Shown: in pieces, positions 47,834 through 59,100 of the stretch | Layout: each line of letters opens with the position of its first letter | Numbering within the stretch: position 1 is the stretch's first letter | NCBI GenBank assembly: GCA_036897095.1 | Contig: JAYMSP010000111.1 | Coordinates: 1 to 64,000, forward strand | Reading direction: 5' to 3' | DNA from: Plantago elongata | Lineage: Eukaryota; Streptophyta; Magnoliopsida; Lamiales; Plantaginaceae | DNA: 64,000 bases | Program-made: the position numbers and the translations under genes | The notes under the pieces: model-generated | What the model was told of the DNA's origin: nothing | Databases searched by the model: none | What the model saw: the letters and a program-made list of their open reading frames with translations, nothing else

Positions 47834-49411
47834 TTAGGTGCTTGTAAGGCCAGGGAGAGACAATCCAGTGAATTTGGCATTTTCAGAAACACCTGTTAGC
47901 TCAGGTATTCCGCTAGCAGGCTTCAAATCAACACCAATAAGTTCAATACCTTCGCACGGGTGTGTAGAACTGCATAGGAATTTGACAGCTTCTGCAGATA
48001 TCGATGTGCCCTTTATGTTTTTGAAGTGGACATTACTTATTTTCACATTTGAATTCTGCATACAATATATGTGCAAAAGAAAAATCATGACCAAGTTAGT
48101 ACTAATTACTATAGACTCTGTTAATTACAATTAATAATTTATATCTGTGTCTTAAATTATGTTCCATACCCCTGGTTTATTCTTGGTAGGGTAATGTTGG
48201 TCGATGATTATGGGATTCTTAACATCCTCCAAAGTAATATCACTAAAAGTGATATTAGTAGCTTCCATCTCGGGGGAATCATGATATGTTTTGATTCTTG
48301 CACCATTTGTAGTCCCTTTGAGTGTGCATCTGCTGATCGTTATTCCTTTAACACCCGTTTCATCTGGCCTCTTTCCCAAACTCCCAATACTAGGAAGCAA
48401 ATAGATTGTCAACATTTATCAAAATTGAATGATAAAGAGAAGTGTTACTAATTATATGTACCTAAGGCCATGTCCAGGGCCACACATGATATTGTCAATG
48501 AGTACATTAACACTACCATGACCGATTGAAACACAATCATCTCCGCTTCCAAATGTGGAATCAATAACCTTTGTATTCGTAGCATTGCTCAAATGAATTC
48601 CGTCTGTGTTTGGACTATCTCCAGGAGCGGTGACTGTTATGTGTGAAACGATAATATCGTGGCTGTCTGTCACCTTAGTGTGGAATCCCATACTATCTAA
48701 AAAATTTATGTTCTCCATTTTGGAGTTACCCACTGTCTGAAATTGTAGGGACTACAAAAATACACGGATGCAATTAGTGCAATAGGACTCAAATAATGTA
48801 CTTATAGGATTAATATATAGTAATAGCATCACTTACGACTGGAAGGGGCGTTTCACCACCTGCATATTTCCATGAACTCTTTCCTCTACCATTAACGGTA
48901 CCTTTACCCGTAACAAGTACATTTTGAACTCTTTCAATACTGATCCATGCCTTTCCTGAGTAACTGCTAGGGTCCTCATTGGCCAAGAGATTGCCTTGGA
49001 GTTCGATGGTCTTGTCACCGGTACATGGTCCTGTAAGCACGATTTCACCAGCAACGAAATCACCAGGTGGGATTACAAGTCTAGCCGTTCCTTTGCTATC
49101 ACATGCTGCCCTCCAAGCCTTTATAATTGCCTTTGAAGTTTATATCATTTATTAGTATGAAACATAAGGCTAAAACTCAAAATTATTTTAGCACATATCA
49201 TAATTTTTTATGAAATATTATGTATGAGAACAAAATTAATATTTCTTACAACTTCATTAAGTGTTTTTCCATCTCCTTTGGCCCCATAAGTCGTAACATC
49301 AAAAACTGTCTCACCACCTTGGGCATCGACCTGGTTGATCGCGAACAAACAAGCAATACCAAAAAGAAGGCATACCTTAATATTCTCTCGTGATCCTCCT
49401 GGAATACCCAT
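47834..49411 (-). CDS. Polygalacturonase, GH28 (exopolygalacturonase-like)
   Basis: This is a secreted pectin-degrading enzyme that hydrolyses alpha-1,4-galacturonan in the cell wall. Exons in transcript order are 49250-49411, 48837-49130, 48462-48751, 48170-48389 and 47834-48055, giving 395 aa with all junctions in phase. A signal peptide of about 30 residues ends NQVDA. The four GH28 motifs are intact: NTDG (Asn200-Asp202), GSGDDC (Asp223 and Asp224), CGPGHG (His246) and RIKTY (Arg280, Lys282). The mature protein begins with FDVTTYGAKGDG. Length and the short N-terminus without a propeptide fit the plant clade of pollen-type exopolygalacturonases. Endo versus exo action is inferred, not shown. 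The enzyme looks functional. Confidence 0.93.
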
Positions 49412-51168
49412 GGTGCCCTTTAGTAAGACAAGCTTTTGTTACTCTTTTTTTTTAGTTTAATATTTTTTTATCTTTTGAACATAGAGTTCTAGACTTTTTT
49501 TATGTCTCAACCTTCAGGTTTTTTTGGTGCTTGTTTTATACTCCCAAATATGGTTAGTAAGTATATGTGTATTTATAGGTCACAATTTCTTCTTGCTTCT
49601 CGTTCACAGATTTGTTATTAGTTGTTACTAAACTCCTGAATATGTTTGAACAATTCAATGATGTTCATTAGTTTTATTTTTAGTTACTTTTTAGTCGTAT
49701 ATCTTTTTTTAGACATCGATTGTCTGTCCCTTAATTTGCGTGAAAAATGCAAGGAATATTTTAGCATGTTACCACATTTGAAGATTTTTTTTAATCTACT
49801 TTGAACATTTAAACATCAATAATGCAATGTTCTTTAAAACAAAAACATATTCTGAGCCAAACAATTCAATTTATCACGACTTATCTAATGTAATAAAGTA
49901 ATAGGCTTACTAAATGCATTAGGTGATGAACAATAAGGAAGTCATTATGGTAAAAAAAATAAAACGATAATATTCACACAAGCGTGATGTGACAATAACT
50001 TAGAGTCTCATTGAATCTTTGTTTAAACCTATTCTTGTTAGTCTTTAATAGATTTTTACACTATTTCTTGTGCATTTTTTTAATTGTTTTTGTTCTATTG
50101 CTTTTAGGTAAAAACTAGAGGAAAAAACGATGCATTTGGAGCGTGTATTTGAGCGTACAAAAGCTTAATATTCCATTTGAAGGTAGATGTGCTCAAATTA
50201 TAGTTAGGAACAAGTAGCAAGTAGTTGTTGTAGAACAATAAGATAAGCACAAAGTGATTTCTTAAGGAAATAATTAAATTACTAAGCAGATAGTCACTCG
50301 TTGGAACAAGTTATTTGTTTGAAGAGTTTATACTACTAATATGTAGAAAATAGAAAATGAGATAATGGGTTGATTTTATACCATCTCATCTAGTCTTTTT
50401 TACCATCTTATTGTCATTTGTCAAGTATAGTTTTTATGTGTTTTAGTAGTGCTTTGTTACTTTTTTGTGTTATATGTGTTTTGTAGATGTTTGGTAAAAA
50501 CGCATGAAAAAAAGGGCTAAACCAATGCACTTAATGCATTAATGGAAACATGGAAGTTTATGGAGCTTAAAGGCAGTTGAGAAAGGATTTTAACGGTCGA
50601 AATATAAATGGACTTGAAGTTCGGATGAAGATTTTAGAGCCGTTTAAGTGAAAGCGTGCAAATTCAAACTACAATGGAGCAGTTTTGGCATTTTGGCCAT
50701 AACCTTTGCATATGAACGACGATTGAGGACAACTTGGTGCCCGTGCGTATATAAGACCAAGAGCTACAACTTTAAGAAGGAACCATTTCCAAATTTCGTC
50801 TTTTAGTGGACCAAAAAGACCCTGCATTGTGACGCGACAAAACCACTGCAATGCGGACATAGAGCATGATTCAACCGCTTCCACGACCGCGACGCGGTCT
50901 ACCATTGTTGGGTGTTTTCCACTATATATAAGCTATTTTCTTGAGTTTTTCAAATACAATTCCATTATTATTCTTCTCTTCTTATTATTTTTCAACCTAG
51001 AATTCAATTTTCTCTTGTATAACGACGATTGTTCAATGTTTGGGATTTTCTATTGATTATAGTTTGCAACAATTGGATTCCAACACCGTCTGCAGTGTTT
51101 ACCTAGGTTCATGATTGTATGTCATATACAATATTAATTATGTTTATACAAATCACGAGTAGCTAAAC
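49412..51168. other. Polygalacturonase upstream region and intergenic DNA
   Basis: The first few hundred bases are the polygalacturonase promoter; no clear TATA stands out. From about 50380 to 51060 the sequence has LTR-leader texture (TATATAAGC near 50926 followed by T/C-rich leader), possibly an old retroelement scrap. No gene is recognised. Confidence 0.4.
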
Positions 51169-53545
51169 TGTAACGCCCCACTTACAATAACTAATTTAGA
51201 AAACTAAATAAATAAATTTTAAAATTATTATTATAATAATTATCATTTTAATTATTATAATATTAACGTACTTAATTTCTAACTTAATTGTTATCCTTAT
51301 TTATAAAATTTTAAGCCCAGCCTCTTAATAGTTTATTTGAGTCGTTTTATATTTACATGCGGGCCTATGAGAGAACGGGAGATGTAATATGAACCGTACG
51401 AATTTATAGCACCTAATTATTAGAACACTTTAATATATACTACGTATTTGTGAAAAATCGAAATAAGCAGGTTGGTGCAAGTAATTCATTCGTTAAATAA
51501 TAATAAAAGAATATATTTTACACCTATCCTCCTTAATCAATCTACAGCTACGATTATTACTATGACTTGCATGCTTCCGCCACATCATATCACGATACAC
51601 CACCAATGCACAACTCACACGTACGCATATCTAAATAGTAAGCTGCCAAACATTTATGTTTGATTCATCATCTATAATGTTGATATGTTTACTCCTTTTA
51701 CACACAATATTAACCACAGCACACCGTCCAAACCATTTATCTCTCGCCAGAAAATGGAACATATGCGCTAGTATAAAATAGAAAAGAGAATTCACATACC
51801 ATTTAAATAGCAACGGGATACAATCCCAACACTTGCAAGGGTCAGAGGACTCATGGAATGATTCAGGATAGTGTTTCTTCGAGTCTTGTTATCCGATAGG
51901 CAACAAGACTTTATATTTAGAATATGAACTTATTTTGATGGATTGACCGAGGAGTGTATGGTACATTGGATAAGGATTCTAACCTTCTTTTTTATATCGT
52001 TCGGGTATCTGACGCATCGAAAAATGGATATTCATTCTATCGTGTTATTGCAATTATCATTAACAAATAATGTATGGTACTATTGTTGTACAATTAATCT
52101 TGATATCTCATATATCCTTATACCATTATCGTTGACTAGAGTAGTCATAAATCTCGTTCATTGTTTCGATATTTCACGAGCCTTTGTTCATATATTCTTA
52201 TTGTACAATCATTCACTTGCTCTCATACTTGTTTAACCTCCTCGTTACTTTGTTCAAGGCCTTTGTTACTGATTCATATATAAGTTGTCAATTCCTTATC
52301 ATCTTAGTTCATTTGAAATTCATCATCTCTCTCAAATCTCTTATTTTGTATCTCCTACCATTATCTTGCTCGATAACCACTTGTTTATTTGGCAACCAAT
52401 TCATGAATCCAGTTCTCTTTGTTTCGAGCGTTCTCACTCATATTCATGTCATGTCCTTCTTTTCTTCTGGATTCAATTATGTCATCACATCTATTGTTTC
52501 TTTGGATATTTCTATATCCATGATTGCCTTATCCATTTGTTTACGTGATGACTTTCCTTGTAATCAGTCAATTTTTCATGTCACATTGAACATATTGTGT
52601 CAGTCCTTGACCAATTGTACCTTTAATCCTTTGTCATTACCTTTTATTTCTTCTCTGATCATGTTGTCATGACAGATGTTATATTGTACCTCTTCATACA
52701 CCTGTAACCTGCTATCTTGACCTCTTATAATGAAGTCATGACTCATACATTCTTCTTGACATTGTTGTGTAAAACCAACTGATGTACCTAATTCGTGTTC
52801 AGGTTCTGTTTATTGATATTGTTCTCTTTCAAAGATGATAACCTAATTATGAGTTACAAATATTGATTTGAATTCGATTTGGGCCCGGGACTGTAAATGA
52901 GTGACTACTGGGCGGGATGGACCAACTGTTAAGGTCACTCCTGCAGATCCCCAATCCCCAGACTCTGAATACAATCGGTGGTTGGTGTGTTCTGTGATCT
53001 GGTCTGGTATGGACCTCGGCATGCTATTTATCTATTTTTTTGGGTCGCGGCTCGAGAGAAGTCATAAGATAGTCTATATGTTCGGTAGTTTTATGGTTGG
53101 TATCTGATTCGTACTCGTATCATCATCTGGTTACACCTTGAAATCTTTGTTCATATTGCTTGTCATTCATTTTCTATTCAAATCTTGTTATTTCATTGAT
53201 ATGTGTTACCTTTAAACCTTACTAAGTCATCAAAGACTTACTCATTTTATTCTTGTTATGTCTATATTTCCTCAGGTGCAACACTTTAGGAGAGTTTGTT
53301 GATTATGGAGAAGCTAAGATATTACTTTGGAATCTCACTTGATGGAGATTATTTTATTGATGGAAGTTGCCACGATGGGAACATATTGAGGTGTAACGAA
53401 TGCTGAAAATATCAGGTATAGTGCATGACTTTTGATTTCTTGGATTTTAGTCCGTTCCTGCAATCTCTGACAGATTTCTGGTAGGAGGGTGAAAGTGGGT
53501 GCGTTGAGCCATAGAGCAGCTAGGGTGCTTTAGGGTGGGGCGTCA
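51169..53545 (+). mobile_element. Probable solo LTR, gypsy-like
   Basis: The left end TGTAACGCCCCA and right end TGGGGCGTCA form the short terminal inverted repeat and TG...CA boundaries of a 2.4 kb LTR. The interior has no coding domain, although a 162-codon hydrophobic frame occurs by chance. No internal region or second LTR is adjacent and the flanks do not show a clear target duplication. It looks like an old solo LTR of a large plant gypsy element. Confidence 0.5.
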
Positions 53546-53655
53546 TATATATATATATATACCGAGTGGTGGGTTAGCCATGCGTAACCTTACCGGCCCA
53601 ACGGGCCGGGTCTCGACTCATTAGTGGCCGGGTCGTTACAACCACACTCTAGATC
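53546..53655 (+). repeat. Dispersed LTR-type repeat, copy 3 of 3
   Basis: It contains CCCAACGGGCCGGGTCTCGA, then TTAGTGGCCGGGTCGTTAC. It matches the 3' part of the copies at 4390-4555 and 46740-46962, and directly follows the putative solo LTR end. Confidence 0.55.
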
Positions 53656-53818
53656 AGGTGGAGTGGCATCTTTCTATTGAAATTAGTGTTTCCTTAGGTG
53701 ATTTGTGTATTCATTTTGGGGGTTTATTTGTTTGTTCGCTGAGGCGAAATGTGGAATTGGGGAAACAACTGAAATTGACGCCTAGACAGGTCAAGGTGGT
53801 TTCAGAATAGGAGGGCAA

Positions 53819-55469
53819 GGTTGTTTCATAACTCTGTAATTCAATTCGAATATATTATAGGTATATGGATGTCGTCCTATCTGCTCATATAAATCTTAAA
53901 TGTGGTACTCTACTTAATTTTCCCTTCATGTATTTGGTCTTGGTGCTTATTTCCGTAATCTCTGACTTCTAGCTTGCCATTTCATTCTTTCCTTGTCTTG
54001 CAATACATCTAATGACCACTTTCTCCATTACAGGAAACTCTGTTGTTTCTGGATGAATGTGACTATGGAAGGTGTATGTTTACGATACTATATTGGTGTT
54101 TCTCATCAAAGAAAAGAAAAGCTTATCTATTTGTTTGCTATTTTCTCTCTTTGCAGATTTAATTTTCAGCCCTTACTTGTGAAGTTCATTTAATGTACAA
54201 GAAGAGGAAAATGCACCTCAGAGTATGACCACCCCCTGTTAGTCAATATTTCCAAATCAAGTTTTGTTTTTGTATTAGATGTTATATTACATGGCTACAT
54301 GCACTCGTATGTACATATTCATCCATGGCTTCTTCATAACTTTGTGAAAGAAATGCTACGTGCATACATTGGAAGACAACCCCGTGGAATTTTTTTAGTG
54401 ATGTTAGCCCCCTTTTGCTCAGTATATGATTACATATAATATGATGTGCCTCTGTTTTCCTTTTCGGGCTACTAGGTTCCTATAGTATTCCCATTGAAGT
54501 GGTATAAATTATCAGAGTAGAGACTTTGTGCCATGTAAGTTGGTTTAACATTGTTAAATTTTCCTTGCGGTTTTGGATATTGTAATCTTATACTTTAGTA
54601 TATATTTTTTCGTGGGCATGTTTTACAAATCATCATTAGACATGTCAATTCACTTTGACATGCTTATATGTTGGTTCATCATAGATGAAGAACATTTTAA
54701 TTCACTAATAATCAACCTTTAAACAGAGACTCTAAAGTTATCAAACATAAGAATCAATCTAGCATATATATGATGAATTTGGATCACTTGAGCTCCCTTA
54801 ATGTATATTTAGTTCGATTTAGGCAAGCGTTAAAGGATAAAAAATTTGGCCTTGATAATTCAATCGTTATTCTTTTTCGTGGGATTAGAGTTTTACATCA
54901 TGTTTATGCTTTTTAGGTCAAAAGCAGATTTTTTGTGCAGGTGATCCCCATGATTAATCTGGGAGTTCGAGATCACTATAAGAATGATGCATGAGCATTG
55001 AGAATAGAGAGCTCCGGATTATCACAGAACAGTTCCATAAATTCTTTTCCATGTAAGCCTATTCTGTTTCTCTCCCCTGATACGATTTCATTCAGTGTAA
55101 TGAAAAGACGACACAAGTCTTAGCCCAACAGTAGGCATGCTTATTCTATTGCGAAAGAGATCTGAATGACTGATAGTGCATTGAAGGTTGGTATCTGCTT
55201 ATTCGATTATTCCAGTTTGAATTTCCAACTAACTAGGATCAAGAAATAATATAGGCTTCAGCTCCTGTGATCAAGGTGCTTTCTCACCAATATTTGCAAT
55301 CACATTATTTCAAGAAAACACTTCAATTGCAAGATCAAAAACATGAAAGGAAAATCAAATAGAGTATCGCATCGCACCTGAGATTTACATGAGCAGATAG
55401 GACGACATCAATATACCTATAGCATATTCGACTTCAACTACAGAGTTATGAAACAACTAACTTGTTTAT
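53819..55469. repeat. Widely spaced inverted repeat (~130-bp arms)
   Basis: The left arm 53819-53945 contains GGATGTCGTCCTATCTGCTC. The right arm 55331-55469 contains its near-exact complement GAGCAGATAGGACGACATC. Similarity extends outward to TTGTTTCATAACTCTGTA and inward to CTTCATGT-like words. Arms are about 80 percent alike and about 1.4 kb apart. Sequence between has no gene I can support. Confidence 0.6.
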
Positions 55470-56127
55470 GAACCCATGGAGGGATGCATTTGATGCGTGA
55501 AGTTGCTATTACGTTTTGTCTACGTAAAAGTCAAGCCAGTAGATATACTTGAACAAAGCGCATATATTACCTCAAAATAAGATTATTACATTGAAATTGA
55601 TTTCCAAAAACATACATTTGTGAACATTCTCGACTTGTACTATACACTAAACTAGATAAAATATTTAATCCTTATAATTTATTACAAGAATGAATAAATA
55701 AAATATAGTTCACTTTACACCGAACTAGCTAGATCACTAGTAAGAAAATAAACGCCATTACAATAATTACCAAATCGTAGATTACCAAGATTCAATTTTG
55801 AATACCATGGGTGAGTAGTTTTGTTGACGTTCGAGTTTGAAAAAGAGTAATCATCATAATCCACAGATAAAATAAAGCAGAAGTCGCCACCTTCTTCTGC
55901 TTTTCTCATAATCAGCACCACTAGATGGAAATGCTACTCTGTAACAAAGTTAACGATGGCACTTGTCACTCAACCCAAGCAACCACCTGTGCTTCTCTAC
56001 AGTCTCCTCTACAGTCTCCTCTACTTCTATCTCTTGTGTGATACTATAATAGACCCCAAAAAAGGAAACAGAAACCAAAAGTCATTTTGCACCTCCCAAT
56101 TGATCATCATCATCATCATCATTATCA
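55470..56127. other. Sucrose synthase upstream region
   Basis: Promoter and leader of the downstream gene. A direct repeat of CTCTACAGTCTC-type words lies near 55995-56030 and an (ATC)n run near 56104-56122, just before the ATG. No separate gene is recognised. Confidence 0.5.
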
Positions 56128-59100
56128 ATGGCTACCCCAAAATTGTCGAAATTACCTAGCATGAGGGAGAGAGTTGAAGACACTCTCTCTGCTCATCGCA
56201 ACCAGCTCGTCTCTCTCCTTTCCCGGTACTCTACTGCTAGTGTATAACAATTTCAATTTCACCTATCTTTTGTTGCTTTTTTTTGCTAAACGGACGACCG
56301 AGTTGGAGGGAACCGTTTTATTAACTGAGCTACACTTCGTCGTCATTTTTTGTTGCTTCATAATTATGATTGTTGAGTTATTTGATTGTTGAGTTATTGA
56401 TTTGTATGGTTATGAAGATATGTTGCTCAGGGTAAGGGCTTGTTGCAGCCGCATCACCTCATCGAGGAGGTGGAGAATGTCTGTGGCCACGATTCCGCCA
56501 TGAAAGTCATCAGTGAAGGCCCTTTCAGTGAAGTATTGAAGACTGCACAGGTTATTTCTCTCTCTATCTCTTATGCACAAGCTTATCAGCTCGATGAGTT
56601 TATCGACTTAGCTGATCTATAACCTTGTCAAATACTATTTGTTTTTAGATTATTGAGCTACCTGATCTGATAAACTTGTCGAATACTATTTGTTTTTAGA
56701 TTATCAGTTAAGCTAACCAATCATGAGTATTGAACTAGCTAAGCTTGTCTAATACTATTTGTATTTAGATTATCAGTTAACACTTAAGCTACACAATCAA
56801 TTACGAGCTACAAACTACTATCAAGCTAGTTTTGCTAAAGAGAGCCTAAATATTTTGTTTACCACTGATTACTCCGTTTAGTACTGCTACAGAATTCTAG
56901 ATAGCTTGTGAAGATGTTCTGATTTTAGTTTTGGGGTTTACTGTGTTCGCTGTGAATATATTTGTCTATTCCTTCAGTTCCAATCAATTCTATATATTTA
57001 GGTGCGTCTCAATCAACTATAGCTTCACTAGTAAACTCTCATCTCATGTCACTACTTTGTTAGGGGTGCTACTAAAACTAATTAAACCAATGAATGCACA
57101 TGAACCTCCTAAAAGTTCATCGAAAACCAGATGTATGCAGTCATTGGGATGGATGGAAACACCGTTTCAGATCATTTATTACTAGTAGTATAAAATTTGA
57201 GATAGTTTATGATCTGGTTTTATTTTTTGGGGTTCGAGCGGTTTCTGTGTATCTTGTGCCTATGTGAATGTTCAATTCTATATTGTTTATATAAGCATTT
57301 CATATCTTTAGCTAATTTCTGCAATGTGCGAGTCTTTTGAGGACTGTTATGGTTTCTCCTATGCAGTGTGTATGATCTGTGATCTTGTTTTCTAATGTAA
57401 CGTTAATATTACATAGATAGTTCTCCGGTTTATTGCTTTTGGAACTGTACATGGCATATTGACGTGTTGTAATTTACCTGCTGTTGAGGATATTGTATTA
57501 TTGGATTGAACTTGCTTTGTGGTTTTCTTATTCCATGACAGGAAGCAATAGTTTTACCCCCATTTGTTGCTATGGCTATTCGTCCTAGGCCTGGTGTTTG
57601 GGAGTATGTGCGCGTCAATGTTGAGGAACTCAGTGTTGATGAGATGACAGTGTCTGAATATTTACGATTCAAGGAAGAACTTGTAAATGGGCAGTATGTG
57701 ATGTCTAATCATCTCAGCAGTTCTGTTTTCCCATTTAGTACTCTTTAACTTTATAGCCCTGATGACATATCCTTGCAATGTATTTTAGGAGTCACGATCC
57801 CTATGTCCTCGAACTTGATTTTGAGCCATTCAATGCAAATTTTCCTCGCCCAACCCGGTCGTCATCTATCGGCAATGGGGTCCAATTTCTCAATCGACAT
57901 CTCTCTTCCATCTTGTTTCGTAACAAGGAATGCTTGGAGCCATTACTTGATTTCCTCAGAGTACACAGATACAAAGGACATGTACGTGCGGTCATTATGC
58001 AGAATTGCACACTGCCTCCAAACCAATTAAGTTCACATGATTTTTCTAAGCGCATTTATTGGTTTATGCTAACTGGAAATAAACCAGTCCTTATAAACTT
58101 GTCTGCAGAATATTTAAGTTTGTTGTAACATATCATCGAGCAAATATAATTCGGTCCACTTGCTAGGTTGTGAACTTTTATGCTTTGAACTGCATAGGTG
58201 CTAATGTTGAATGATCGGATACAAAGCACATCCAGGCTTGTGTCCTCATTGACAAAGGCTGAAGATCATATTTCCAAACTACCACCAGATACGCCCTATT
58301 CTGAATTTGAGTACAAGTGAGTTTCAATTCAAATTTTCATTCTCACTAAATATTGTCACTAATCCCACATAATAACATTTTTGTCTTCTATATTTTCTTG
58401 GTCATACAGACTGCAAGAAATGGGCTTTGAGAAAGGTTGGGGTGATACTGCTGCCTCTGTTTTGGATATGATGCACCTCCTGTCGGATATACTTCAGGCC
58501 CCAGATGCATCCACTCTGGAGGCCTTTCTTGGTAGACTACCCATGGTGTTTAATGTTGTCATTTTGTCCCCGCATGGATATTTTGGCCAAGCAAATGTCT
58601 TAGGTTTGCCTGACACTGGCGGTCAGGTAATATTTTTTATCATTTTCAATAGATATAATTGCGGACTACCGTGAATGAGCATTTGCACTTGTCACAGCTC
58701 TGGCAACCTCTAATGTTGCATTAAGAGCTGCACATTGTGGGCTGGATTTTACAATGAAATTAGAATCTGGCAGTGAGAATATGTGACTTTCATTTTACAT
58801 TTCAGAAGCTATATCCTACAGGGCCGTCTCGGAGATAGATTTAAGGGACCCTGTGTCAATTCTTAAAATAAGGTCTTGACTAATAGCAATGTAAACTTTA
58901 TTATTTTTTTAAATGCATAAAAGATTAATAAAAACGTAAAAATTATAATTTTAATGGGTTTATCTTCAGTCGGGATCAAATCTATGTTTTAAGAGAAAAT
59001 TGAATAAAATAGAAAATATGGAGATAAAGCATGAAGAATGAATATAATAGGACAAATGGTGATAGAGGGAGAGATAGTGATGGGAAGATGAAGTTGGGAC

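Noticed and set aside
52184-52672. 162-codon hydrophobic frame
   Set aside because: It lies inside the putative solo LTR, starts in low-complexity T-rich sequence and matches no membrane family I know.
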